64,000 nucleotides of DNA from an endosymbiont 'TC1' of Trimyema compressum (GTDB taxonomy: Bacteria; Bacillota; TC1), in assembly GCF_001584725.1 (NCBI RefSeq), contig NZ_CP014606.1:1054001-1118000 (forward strand), in the 5' to 3' direction. A model generated the notes under the pieces. The model saw only the letters and a program-made list of their open reading frames with translations. It was not told the origin of the DNA and made no database searches. Shown piece after piece: positions 56,879 to 64,000 of the stretch. Position 1 is the first letter of the stretch. Each line of letters starts with the position of its first letter. The translations under genes and the position numbers were made by a program.

Positions 56879-57370
56879 TTAATCTATTTTAATAAATTTG
56901 CTTCCAGCTGTTGAACAGATCGGGCAGGCATTAGGTGTTCCATTCTTATGAACATAGCCACAGACTGGACATAGATAAAACTCTGTAGTGTCATCTTTAC
57001 TTAAATTAGATAAAACTTCCTGGAATAAATCAGCATGCACTTTCTCAGCTGCCATAGCATATGTAAATGAAAGTGTTGCTTTTTTATTGCCTTCTTTTTT
57101 AGCTTCTTCTAAAAATGGTGGATACATTTTTTCAAATTCAAAAGTTTCACCACTTACTGCTGCTTTTAGGTTTTCTTCTGTTGACTTAACGCCCTCAGCA
57201 GCATTTAAGTGAGTGTGAGCATGAATAGTTTCAGCCTCTGCTGCTGCTTTAAACATTTTAGCTGCTGCATGATATCCTTCCGCTTCCGCTTTCTTAGCAA
57301 ATGCTAGATACTTTCTATTAGCTTGTGATTCGCCTGCAAAGGCACTCATTAGATTGTCTAGTGTACTCAT
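56879..57370 (-). CDS. rbr: Rubrerythrin
   Basis: Intact 163-residue non-haem iron peroxidase. The ferritin-like di-iron domain has the Glu motifs FAGESQANRKYLAFAKKAE (11-29), AAEAETIHAHTHL (about 42-54) and YAMAAEKVHADLFQ (about 104). The carboxy rubredoxin domain has CPVCGYVHKNGTPNACPIC (about 134-152). It reduces hydrogen peroxide in the cytoplasm of anaerobes. ATG 57370 follows AGGAGGTATTATAC. The promoter at 57407-57435 and a PerR-like box at 57453-57467 indicate peroxide control. Confidence 0.97.
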   Translation of the reverse strand: MSTLDNLMSAFAGESQANRKYLAFAKKAEAEGYHAAAKMFKAAAEAETIHAHTHLNAAEGVKSTEENLKAAVSGETFEFEKMYPPFLEEAKKEGNKKATLSFTYAMAAEKVHADLFQEVLSNLSKDDTTEFYLCPVCGYVHKNGTPNACPICSTAGSKFIKID

Positions 57371-57406
57371 GTATAATACCTCCTAAATAATTTCTTTGAT
57401 GTTTTA

Positions 57407-57435
57407 ATAATAATACAAATAAAGATCTTTGTCAA
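57407..57435 (-). promoter_or_regulatory. Sigma-A promoter of rubrerythrin
   Basis: TTGACA (57435-57430), 17-base spacer, TATTAT (57412-57407), 36 bases before the start codon. Identical hexamers and spacing to the perR-dfx promoter. Confidence 0.82.
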
Positions 57436-57439
57436 TAGC

Positions 57440-57467
57440 AATTGTTACATTTTTATAATAATTACAA
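57440..57467. promoter_or_regulatory. PerR-like operator region upstream of rubrerythrin
   Basis: TTATAATAATTACAA (57453-57467) matches the Bacillus PerR consensus TTATAATNATTATAA at 14 of 15 positions. AATTGTTACA (57440-57449) beside it is the reverse complement of the element in the perR leader. Confidence 0.55.
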
Positions 57468-57515
57468 TAATATTATAATAAAAAAGATAAGGACTAGCCT
57501 TCTCTTTAATAAATC

Positions 57516-57829
57516 CTATAAAGTTGCTTGACCTTCTTCCCAATTAGCTGGCATTAGTCCACCATTTTTAAGTGCCAATAAAATTCTAATTAATTCTCTT
57601 ATATTTCTACCAACAGCCAATATTTTTCCATCCAGGCCTTATGAACAAATGTACTATCAGTACTTACAGCGAGTTCAGTAGATCAAACGAAAGTAAAGTC
57701 TCTTGGATAAAAAAATAAAATAAGCCACTTTCCATTATAGTCTTTAAGTGAGACTTTATGAAAATCTTCGCCTTCTCCAAAAACAGTGTATACATTAAAA
57801 TCCGGTGCATTTCTATTAATTCCTAACAT
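57516..57829 (-). pseudogene. Selenocysteine-type peroxiredoxin remnant with internal deletions
   Basis: Remnant of a 2-Cys peroxiredoxin of the AhpC/Prx group. The start LGINRNAPDFNVYTVFGEGE and DYNGKWLILFFYP-like sequence are typical. The active-site motif reads DFTFV-stop-STELA with TGA (57683-57685) at the catalytic position, where clostridial PrxU proteins carry selenocysteine. Directly after ELA the sequence jumps to VSTDSTFVHKAW, losing some 20 residues. It then jumps from KAWMEK to the conserved end AVGRNIRELIRILLALKNGG. A frameshift lies near 57710. About 105 codons remain of a usual 180-210, so it is not functional as read. Confidence 0.8.
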
Positions 57830-57924
57830 ATTAAACACTCCTTTCATTAAGAATTTTTATATTCTTCATTTTAGTATAAACTTAATCCTGAAAGAAGTCA
57901 ACGCAGTTAAACATTTTTATAAAA

Positions 57925-57950
57925 AAGAACAGAGGCAAAGCTCTGTTCTT
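57925..57950 (-). terminator. Intrinsic terminator of the PspC gene
   Basis: AAGAACAGAG / CTCTGTTCTT perfect stem, six-base loop, followed by a T-run on the minus strand, 15 bases after the stop. Confidence 0.9.
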
Positions 57951-57964
57951 CAAAAACCAATAAA

Positions 57965-58369
57965 TTATTTTCGTCTGTAAGTAATGAGAAAATAGATACC
58001 TATTCCAATAAATATAAGGGGAATAAAAATTTTGTATATAATATCAAAGGGAAAGATAAAGACAAACAAAACAAAGATACCTAATACTATACATAAACCA
58101 CCTAAAAATAAAGGCTTACTTACACTATTTGCACCTAAGTTTAGCTCTTGAACCTTATCCACTAATTCCTCTTTAATAGTAGTATCACTATCTGATGCAG
58201 GTAATACAGCCCATAGAACTAAATAAACTGCACCAAGTAATCCGCCTGTAAAAAATAGTAGAATTAAAGCAGCAATTCGAATTAGTAAAGAATCAATACT
58301 ATACTTATCTGAAATGCCTATACAAACGCCACCGATTACTGCACCTTCTCTTTTTCTATAGAGTCCCAT
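57965..58369 (-). CDS. PspC-domain membrane protein
   Basis: Intact 134-residue protein. The PspC domain opens the protein, GLYRKREGAVIGGVCIGISD (2-21), followed by SLLIRIAALILLFFTGGLLG and a span to LWAVLP. A charged linker (residues 60-80) leads to two more spans (about 86-106 and 111-129). PspC proteins respond to membrane stress in other bacteria; this short form has no partner nearby. ATG 58369 follows AGGAGGAATAAAA, 17 bases after the antiporter gene on the same strand, so both may be co-transcribed. Confidence 0.9.
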   Translation of the reverse strand: MGLYRKREGAVIGGVCIGISDKYSIDSLLIRIAALILLFFTGGLLGAVYLVLWAVLPASDSDTTIKEELVDKVQELNLGANSVSKPLFLGGLCIVLGIFVLFVFIFPFDIIYKIFIPLIFIGIGIYFLITYRRK

Positions 58370-58386
58370 TTTTATTCCTCCTGTTT

Positions 58387-59598
58387 TTACAACTTATTAA
58401 AAGCTGTTTTTAATAGAATAGGAGTAGCAACTGCTGTAATTACTACAATCAAAACACCAACTGCCACATTGGCTCCGCTTAAAATGCCCATCTGAACACC
58501 TAAGCCTGCAATAATTAAAGTTACTTCACCTCTAGGTACCATCCCAGTTCCTATTTTAATTGAATCTCTAGTTTTAAATCCTGAAAGTTTAGCACCTAAC
58601 CCACAACCAACAATCTTACCAACAACAGCAATGATACCAATGAATATACCAAATACTAAAACGCCCTCAATACTTGTTAAATCTAAAGTTAATCCGATAG
58701 ATGTAAAGAAAATTGGTGCAAAGAATATCTGCGTTATAAATGATATTTTAGATGCTACAATATGTCTAAAGTTAGTCATAGAAATAATTAAGCCAGCAAA
58801 ATAGCCTCCGATGATAGTTGCAACACCCAGTGAATCTGCAATAAATGCCAACAAGAAACATAATATTAGTGCTGCAATAATAAATTCATAGGATAAGCCT
58901 AACATGCTTCTCCTAACAGCTTTATTTTTAGAAAGTTTAATCACAACAAAACCAATAGCAATTGTGATTATGAAAAATAATACAATTCTTAATAATACCA
59001 TATAAATTGGATCACCTGCTGCTGCTGCTGGAGCCAATACAGCTCCTAAAACAGTCACAAGCATAATGCCGATTATATCATCAATAATAGCCGCTCCTGT
59101 AATGGTTACCCCATTAGTGCTTTTAAGCTGTCCCATTTCTCTTAAGGTTTGAACAGAAATGCTCACACTAGTAGCCGTTCCCATTACAGCCATAAATAAA
59201 GCTTCTGCAGCATTGCCATTTAAGATGAAGTAAATACCACCAATAAAAAATCCTGAAACAATAACACCGCCTATGGCAGTAGCCCCAGCTCTAATCCCAG
59301 TCTTTTTCAGCTCTCTTACATTGGTCTCAAGTCCTGCAGAGAATAATAATAGTATTACCCCAAGTTGGGATAAACCATAAAGAATTTCTGAATCTCCATT
59401 AATTTGAAACCCACCTAAAGCATCTGAAAAAAATGATAGCGGTGTTTGGTCTCCCAAGAATAACCCTAAAACAAGACCCCCTATAATGTACCCTAGTACG
59501 ATTGGTTGCTTGAATTTTTTTGCTAATAATGCAAATAAAAAACTACCGATGTAAATGATGGATAGTTCTAATAGGAACGTAAATGAATGTTCCATCAA
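58387..59598 (-). CDS. Kef/NapA-type monovalent cation:proton antiporter (CPA2)
   Basis: Intact 403-residue integral membrane protein with about twelve spans. Family landmarks are PIVLGYIIGGLVLGLFLGDQ (about 32-51), QLGVILLLFSAGLETNVREL (about 76-95), the unwound-helix region ITGAAIIDDIIGIML with the paired aspartates (about 163-177) and ADSLGVATIIGGYFAGL. It has no carboxy TrkA-N domain, so gating by nucleotide is not expected. It exchanges Na+ or K+ for protons across the membrane. The starting ATG may be the second codon (MEHSFTF). Confidence 0.93.
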   Translation of the reverse strand: MMEHSFTFLLELSIIYIGSFLFALLAKKFKQPIVLGYIIGGLVLGLFLGDQTPLSFFSDALGGFQINGDSEILYGLSQLGVILLLFSAGLETNVRELKKTGIRAGATAIGGVIVSGFFIGGIYFILNGNAAEALFMAVMGTATSVSISVQTLREMGQLKSTNGVTITGAAIIDDIIGIMLVTVLGAVLAPAAAAGDPIYMVLLRIVLFFIITIAIGFVVIKLSKNKAVRRSMLGLSYEFIIAALILCFLLAFIADSLGVATIIGGYFAGLIISMTNFRHIVASKISFITQIFFAPIFFTSIGLTLDLTSIEGVLVFGIFIGIIAVVGKIVGCGLGAKLSGFKTRDSIKIGTGMVPRGEVTLIIAGLGVQMGILSGANVAVGVLIVVITAVATPILLKTAFNKL

Positions 59599-59621
59599 TT
59601 GTACCTCCTAAAATTATTTTT

Positions 59622-60722
59622 CTACAGTTCTTCAAGTTTGTTGATAACTTTTTCCATAGAAAAATTCTCAGATAGTTGCGCCATATTCCTTTTCATTTTT
59701 TCAAGAATTTCCGGTTTTGCTAATAATTCCTCAACAATGCTAGGAATATTTTTAGTATTACCTACCCACAAAGCAACTTCTTCTTCCACTAAATAATCCA
59801 AATTTTCTTTTTCTTGACCTCCGATTAAATAGGGAATAATCATGGGAATTCCTCTTAGAAGTGCCTCTGTTACCGAGGCGCCACCTGGCTTACTAACCAA
59901 TAAATCGGCTCCATCCATAAGTGAATACACTTGGTCTGTAAAGCCATAGGCTACCACTTCCTTACTTTTATCAGCATTAACAAATTTCTCCATTCTAGCT
60001 TTCAATTCCTCATCTCGTCCACATACAATGTTTAATTTAAGAGGTTCCTTTACAGAAAATAAAGCTTTAATAACTCGGTCCATATGCTTCGAACCTAAGC
60101 TACCACCCATTACTAGAATAGTGAATATTTTATTATTATTGGCGCTCTTTGCTCTTGGAGAATAAAACTCTTTTCTAATAGGAATGCCATAGGCATAAAT
60201 TTTATCAGGGCAAACGCCTTTTCTTAAAAGATCTTTTTCAGTAACCTCACTGCCTACAATATAAGCATCAATAAACTGATTTTTTCTAATGTAAACATAA
60301 TGAGATAAATAGTCTGTAATTACAGAAACTATTTTTTCTTTTCCTAAATAACTTTTTTCCTTCATTCCTCCAAGAATATCTGTAACAATAGGGTGAACCG
60401 CAATAATAATATCAGGATTGTATATAGAAATTAGCTCTCTAATTTTTTTCTGACAAATTCGTCTTGTTAAATCAAAAGAACTTTTTGCAAATGTAGGTCT
60501 ATTTCCAGTTCTATAAACAGTTCCATAGACTTTGGGGATTTTTGTAGCAATTAAGTTATAGCCGCCACAAATAATTCTATCTAAACCTTTAGCATCAATT
60601 TTTTTAAATAAATCAATGACTAAAACCTCATGTCCTTTTTCCTTTAGTCTCTCAGCCAATGAACCTGCAACTGAAGCATGACCACCTCCAGTTGATAAAG
60701 ATATTAGTAAATACTTCTTCAT
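59622..60722 (-). CDS. GT28-family diacylglycerol glycosyltransferase-like protein
   Basis: Intact 366-residue GT-B glycosyltransferase like UgtP and monogalactosyldiacylglycerol synthase. The acceptor side has LLISLSTGGGHASVAGSLAE (4-23) and DIIIAVHPIVTDILGG (about 105). The donor side has ILVMGGSLGSKHMDRVIKAL (about 205-224), VVAYGFTDQV and LVSKPGGASVTEALLRGIP (about 278-296), the UDP-sugar motif. It would glycosylate diacylglycerol for membrane glycolipids or lipoteichoic acid anchors. It sits 3 bases downstream of the CPBP protease gene. Confidence 0.92.
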   Translation of the reverse strand: MKKYLLISLSTGGGHASVAGSLAERLKEKGHEVLVIDLFKKIDAKGLDRIICGGYNLIATKIPKVYGTVYRTGNRPTFAKSSFDLTRRICQKKIRELISIYNPDIIIAVHPIVTDILGGMKEKSYLGKEKIVSVITDYLSHYVYIRKNQFIDAYIVGSEVTEKDLLRKGVCPDKIYAYGIPIRKEFYSPRAKSANNNKIFTILVMGGSLGSKHMDRVIKALFSVKEPLKLNIVCGRDEELKARMEKFVNADKSKEVVAYGFTDQVYSLMDGADLLVSKPGGASVTEALLRGIPMIIPYLIGGQEKENLDYLVEEEVALWVGNTKNIPSIVEELLAKPEILEKMKRNMAQLSENFSMEKVINKLEEL

Positions 60723-60725
60723 TAA

Positions 60726-61406
60726 TTAGCTACCTCCTTTTATCCAAATCATGATAGTTATAATTAAGTTGCATACCATATGACTTACTATACTTGTAAA
60801 AATCGATCCAGTTTTTTCATAAGCAACAGCAAAAACAATTCCCATTAATATTAAAAAGACAAAGTTAATATTGCCAACAAGAAAAACACTAGAAAATAAT
60901 GCTGTAATTAAAGCAGCAATAACCCAATGGAATTTATTTTTCAAGGCACTGAACATCCAACCTCTAAAAAACAATTCTTCCGATATAGGTATAAGTAAAA
61001 TAAAAGCAATTAAAAAAAACACATGATCCATAAAAGTCCCATGACCATAGTTGGCTTCCAGGCCTTCTAGGGAAAATAATGAGAAAATAGAGGTACCATT
61101 AACTAAAATGCTTATTGAGCTTATTAAACCAATGACTCCCCCTATTACAATCCCAATAAATAGGTTATGAGATAATTCTTTACTATCCCAACTCATTTTA
61201 TCTTGATTTCTATTGCTATTTAAAAATAATGTGAGAATAACTACTAATGCTAATCCACCAATAAGTGATATTAATACAAAAAAAGTATTGCCAGTAATAT
61301 TAAGTTTTGTTAAAAGCATATCCCATAAGGTAATAACAAGATAGTATAATGCCAACCCGAAGAAAACATCTACAAAATGCCATGATGGTTTTTTATTGCT
61401 TTCCAT
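60726..61406 (-). CDS. CPBP-family intramembrane metalloprotease
   Basis: Intact 226-residue membrane protein with six or so spans and the Rce1/CPBP motifs EELFFRGWMFSAL (about 143-155, the E-E-x-x-x-R site), FSSVFLVGNINFVFLILMGI (second motif, here with Asn in place of His), and SHMVCNLI with His near residue 208. In other bacteria such proteases process peptides or membrane proteins. The first motif is good; the substitution in the second leaves activity uncertain. Its stop is one base from the thioredoxin gene, in the same operon. Confidence 0.9.
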   Translation of the reverse strand: MESNKKPSWHFVDVFFGLALYYLVITLWDMLLTKLNITGNTFFVLISLIGGLALVVILTLFLNSNRNQDKMSWDSKELSHNLFIGIVIGGVIGLISSISILVNGTSIFSLFSLEGLEANYGHGTFMDHVFFLIAFILLIPISEELFFRGWMFSALKNKFHWVIAALITALFSSVFLVGNINFVFLILMGIVFAVAYEKTGSIFTSIVSHMVCNLIITIMIWIKGGS

Positions 61407-61407
61407 T

Positions 61408-61725
61408 CTATTTTACCGCTAATAGCCTATTTTTAATTTGGTCCTTTCCAACAAAACCAACAATAGTATCTACAATATTGCCACCATTAAAAATAAGCAT
61501 CGTAGGAATACTCATTATTTCATACTTATCTCTTGTAATAGGGTTTTCATCTACATTTAGTTTCATAATTGAAACATCATTTTCCATTTCTGCTGATAAA
61601 TCTTCTAAAACAGGACCTAGCATTTGACAAGGACCACACCAAGTTGCCCAAAAATCTACAAGCACTAGTCCTTTAGCCTCTAATACTTTTGTTCGAAAAT
61701 CATTATCTGTAATATGTTCTACCAT
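61408..61725 (-). CDS. trxA: Thioredoxin
   Basis: Intact thioredoxin of 105 residues. The start ATG 61725 behind AGGAAGGAAT gives MVEHITDNDFRTKVLEAKG; upstream in-frame ATGs would overlap citrate synthase. The redox site is DFWATWCGPCQMLGP (about 24-38), with the cis-proline in IMSIPTMLIFNGG (about 73). It reduces disulfides and, in glycine reducers, would regenerate GrdA. No thioredoxin reductase gene is in the window and this copy is far from the grd operon. It lies between citrate synthase and the CPBP protease. Confidence 0.96.
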   Translation of the reverse strand: MVEHITDNDFRTKVLEAKGLVLVDFWATWCGPCQMLGPVLEDLSAEMENDVSIMKLNVDENPITRDKYEIMSIPTMLIFNGGNIVDTIVGFVGKDQIKNRLLAVK

Positions 61726-61738
61726 GTTTAATTCCTTC

Positions 61739-63082
61739 CTATCTATCATAAATAGATGTATATTGTTTGTCACCATAAATTGACTTATAAGCTGGTCTAA
61801 TAATTCTTGGGTCATTAACAATTTGTTCTAAACGGTGTGCACACCAGCCAACCATTCTGGAAACAGCAAATAAAGGCGTAAATAAATCCTTTGGAATATC
61901 TAACATGGTATATACAAAACCAGAATAGAAATCTACATTAGCGCAAATAGCAAAGTCATCACCTTTTAATTCTTTGAAAACCTCTTTCGAAATTAACTCA
62001 ATGCGATGTAGTAAGTTATAGGCCTCAAGAACGCCTTTTTCTTCTGCTAATTCTAAAGCTTTTTCTTTAAATAAAATAGCTCTTGGATCAGATAAAGAAT
62101 AGACAGCGTGTCCCATGCCATAAATAAGTCCTCTCTTATCAAAACCTTCTTTTTTCAAGATGGAAACTAAACAATCTCTAATGGCTCCATCAGTTGGATT
62201 TTCTCCAATGGCTTCAACAATATAAGCAATCATCTCTAATACTTTTTTATTAGCACCACCATGCAGGGGGCCCTTTAATGAACCTACTGAAGAAGCCATA
62301 GCTGAATAGGTATCTGTTCCACTAGACGAAATAACATAATTTGTAAATGATGAATTATTACCACCACCATGCTCGGCATGAAGGACTAAAGCTAAATCTA
62401 AAATTTCAGCTTCCTTATGTGTAAATTGACCATCAGAACGCATCATATACAATAAATTTTCAGCTGCACTGTATTCCACTTTTGGTGGATACAAATGAAA
62501 ACTTCTTTTCTCATAATGATGCTTTTTAGCTTGGTAAGCATAAGCCATTAAAATAGGCATTTTAGCGATTAAATCCAGGGACTGAAATAAAACGTTATCA
62601 AGAGTTGTTACATCAGCTTCTGAATCAAATACATATAAATTTAAAATAGCTCTTTGAAGAGCATTCATAATATTATGACTGGCATTTTTAAGAATATAAT
62701 CTTCAGTAAAACCTTTTCTTAAAAAACGTTTTTCTGCTTGATAACGTTGAAACCACTCTAGTTCTTCTCTTTTTGGCAAATTACCAAATAAAATTAAATA
62801 AGCAACTTCTTCAAAGCCAAAACGACCGTCCTTTTGAAAGCCTCTTACAATATCAAAAATATCAATTCCTCTATACAATAGTCTACCCTCGTCAGAAACT
62901 CGTTCTACCTCATCTACTAAATATCCATGTACCTCTGAGATTCGAGTCAATCCAACTAAAACACCTTTCCCGTGAACGTCTCTGAGACCTCTCTTTACAT
63001 TATATTTTTTATATGTTTCTGCGGGGATAAAATTTTCCTCTTTTAATGTGCTTACTAATTTCTCTAACTTTGTCTGCAACAT
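61739..63082 (-). CDS. gltA: Citrate synthase
   Basis: Intact 447-residue enzyme condensing acetyl-CoA and oxaloacetate. Catalytic residues are in LVLHAEHGGGNNSSFTNYV (His, about 233-251), GSLKGPLHGGANKKVLEM (His, about 265) and ICANVDFYSGFVYTMLDIP (Asp, about 373). The long amino extension (residues 1-60, including ETYKKYNVKRGLRDVHGKGV) is usual in Firmicute and Bacteroidetes type I forms. With aconitase at 53.5 kb it gives the oxidative route to glutamate. ATG 63082 follows GGTGGTGAGTG. First gene of a five-gene minus-strand group with trxA, CPBP protease, GT28 and possibly the antiporter. Confidence 0.97.
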   Translation of the reverse strand: MLQTKLEKLVSTLKEENFIPAETYKKYNVKRGLRDVHGKGVLVGLTRISEVHGYLVDEVERVSDEGRLLYRGIDIFDIVRGFQKDGRFGFEEVAYLILFGNLPKREELEWFQRYQAEKRFLRKGFTEDYILKNASHNIMNALQRAILNLYVFDSEADVTTLDNVLFQSLDLIAKMPILMAYAYQAKKHHYEKRSFHLYPPKVEYSAAENLLYMMRSDGQFTHKEAEILDLALVLHAEHGGGNNSSFTNYVISSSGTDTYSAMASSVGSLKGPLHGGANKKVLEMIAYIVEAIGENPTDGAIRDCLVSILKKEGFDKRGLIYGMGHAVYSLSDPRAILFKEKALELAEEKGVLEAYNLLHRIELISKEVFKELKGDDFAICANVDFYSGFVYTMLDIPKDLFTPLFAVSRMVGWCAHRLEQIVNDPRIIRPAYKSIYGDKQYTSIYDR

Positions 63083-63151
63083 ACACTCACCACCCTTTTT
63101 AATCTAGTCTTAATTATAACCTATTTTTATTATTTTAACCAGCCACAAAAG

Positions 63152-63194
63152 ATGTTGCCCCTATACACATATGAATCATGTATAAGAGCAACAT
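63152..63194 (-). terminator. Intrinsic terminator of the hibernation factor gene
   Basis: ATGTTGCTCTTATACA and TGTATAGGGGCAACAT pair with two mismatches around an 11-base loop, with a T-run nearby, between hpf (ends 63221) and citrate synthase. Confidence 0.7.
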
Positions 63195-63220
63195 TTTTTA
63201 CTGAATATAGATTCAGATTT

Positions 63221-63772
63221 TTATCTTTCAGTTTCTATGATACCATAATGACCTTCTTTTCTTTTATACACTACATGAATATTACTAGTTTTATCGTCAA
63301 GATATACATAGAAATTATGTCCTAAAAGATCCATCTGTAAAATAGCTTCTTCTTCAAGCATTGGTTTTAGCATAAATGTTTTACGTCTTAAAACCTCCAA
63401 TGGCATTTCATTTTCATTTTCATTTTCAATAAAGCTACTTTCCATTGTCAGTTCTTTTAGTCCAGATTTTCTTGCGTTCTTTTTACTTAAACGAGTTTTA
63501 TGTCTTCTGTATTGATTATCTATTTTGTGAAAAGCCTCATCAATAGAACTATACATATCATCTGAGCTTGATTCTCCTCTTAAAATATAGCTATGAAAAG
63601 AAATACTAACTTCTGCTACATGCATGCCATTTTCTAATTTGAGTCTACCTTGAACCTCAATATTATCATTATTAGGAAAATACTTGTTTACAAATGATTC
63701 TGCCTTACTTTCTAGATAATTTTCAAGAGCCTGTGTCATATCCATTCCTTTAGTTCTAGTCAACACTTTCAT
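63221..63772 (-). CDS. hpf: Ribosome hibernation promoting factor, long form
   Basis: Intact 183-residue protein. The amino RaiA/HPF domain (1-100) has the family start KVLTRTKGMDMTQALENYLE and the basic segment HKIDNQYRRHKTRLSKK. A short linker with NENENE leads to the carboxy dimerisation domain: EVLRRKTFMLKPMLEEEAIL, LGHNFYVYLDD and NIHVVYKRKEGHYGIIE. The long form dimerises ribosomes into 100S particles in stationary phase. ATG 63772 is nine bases after TAGGAG and is preferred over the TTG just upstream. Confidence 0.96.
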   Translation of the reverse strand: MKVLTRTKGMDMTQALENYLESKAESFVNKYFPNNDNIEVQGRLKLENGMHVAEVSISFHSYILRGESSSDDMYSSIDEAFHKIDNQYRRHKTRLSKKNARKSGLKELTMESSFIENENENEMPLEVLRRKTFMLKPMLEEEAILQMDLLGHNFYVYLDDKTSNIHVVYKRKEGHYGIIETER

Positions 63773-63786
63773 TACTCTCAACTCCT

Positions 63787-63859
63787 ATTCCACATTATTA
63801 TTATATTTTCAAGATTTTTCCACAGTATCCACAGCAAATATAGTATTTTCTTGTGGATT
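63787..63859. promoter_or_regulatory. Cluster of TCCACA motifs resembling DnaA boxes upstream of hpf
   Basis: ATTCCACA (63787), TTTTCCACA (63816), GTATCCACA (63825) and the inverted TGTGGATT (63852) lie within 73 bases; TTTTCCACA and GTATCCACA each match TTATCCACA at 8 of 9. They overlap the region where the hpf promoter should lie (TATAAT-like bases at about 63800). Confidence 0.4.
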
Positions 63860-63887
63860 CTGCGGAAAAGCCCTCTTTTTCCTTTGT

Positions 63888-64000
63888 TTATAGGCTTTTA
63901 TTTAATAAATCTTCTTCAAACCACTTTTTCATATTTTCCTGACTTTCATATTTTGCAAATATTAGCCCATTCATTGTTTTAGGTTCAGCCTTTTCCAATA
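63888..64000 (-). CDS. Carboxy end of an unknown protein (partial at right edge)
   Basis: The last 37 codons of a minus-strand gene entering from the right edge, ending FEEDLLNKSL before TAA at 63888. The visible piece is charged and helical (NGLIFAKYESQENMKKWFEE). It is too short to assign. It is the gene directly upstream of hpf, separated by about 115 bases. Confidence 0.6.
   Translation of the reverse strand, partial: LEKAEPKTMNGLIFAKYESQENMKKWFEEDLLNKSL

Noticed and set aside
1-64000. tRNA, rRNA, CRISPR arrays, insertion sequences and prophage genes
   Set aside because: I looked for clover-leaf ends with the GTTCGAATC-type arm, regular repeat-spacer arrays, transposases and integrases on both strands and found none.

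Overview
The window comes from a low-GC, anaerobic, amino-acid- and purine-fermenting member of the Clostridia. The evidence is a glycine reductase (grd) operon, a selenocysteine-dependent formate dehydrogenase, a purine-degradation gene block of the hyuA/ssnA/ygeW/ygeY/xdh type, rubrerythrin, desulfoferrodoxin, a PerR-like Fur regulator and AGGAGG-type ribosome binding sites. No tRNA, rRNA, CRISPR array, insertion sequence or prophage was seen. The genus cannot be fixed from the sequence alone. A thioester-domain LPXTG adhesin remnant hints at a host-associated lifestyle.

Layout. 0-12.8 kb (minus strand): carbamate kinase (partial), a hydantoinase-type amidohydrolase and a threonine-synthase-like PLP enzyme are intact. 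A sortase-anchored adhesin, two xanthine-dehydrogenase-type subunits, SsnA, YgeW and YgeY are all broken. 12.9-15.4 kb: three small related membrane proteins (one broken) and an intact glyA. 15.6-21.8 kb: grdX-E-A-B-C-D, in which only grdA (with an in-frame UGA) reads cleanly. 22-25.7 kb: plsY, a broken DUF4914 gene and a zinc-ribbon membrane protein. 25.9-29 kb (plus): an archaeal-type ATPase and two unknown proteins. 29-39 kb: cardiolipin synthase, a broken unknown gene, perR-desulfoferrodoxin, a serine-biosynthesis operon (RidA, class V aminotransferase, SerA, DUF1015) and a YfhO-type membrane protein. 39-44.6 kb: FdhA (Sec) with a fused iron-sulfur/flavin partner, a CsbB/GtrB-like glycosyltransferase and a broken serine acetyltransferase. 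44.7-53.4 kb: a broken SARP-like regulator, pyk, coaD, dnaE, and broken YfcE and TrmL genes. 53.5-57.8 kb: aconitase, broken DUF2148 and nitrilase genes, rubrerythrin and a wrecked selenocysteine-type peroxiredoxin. 58-64 kb: PspC protein, cation/proton antiporter, GT28 glycosyltransferase, CPBP protease, thioredoxin, citrate synthase and hibernation factor, all intact.

How the genes fit together. The left third would take purines or uric acid through ring opening to glycine. Glycine reductase would turn glycine into acetyl phosphate, GlyA would link glycine with serine and one-carbon units, and formate dehydrogenase would handle formate. Citrate synthase and aconitase supply the oxidative branch towards glutamate.

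The main signal is gene disruption. About twenty genes are interrupted, most densely between 3.5 and 24.6 kb. Lesions include single-base indels (many in homopolymers), TAA/TAG/TGA stops, tandem duplications of 41, 37, about 18 and 10 bp, an in-frame deletion removing the catalytic selenocysteine region of GrdB, and deletions in the peroxiredoxin. Either this lineage is losing purine/glycine fermentation, or the assembly is error-rich. The sequence alone cannot fully separate these, and long intact genes (dnaE, yfhO, aconitase, fdhA) argue against a uniform error rate.
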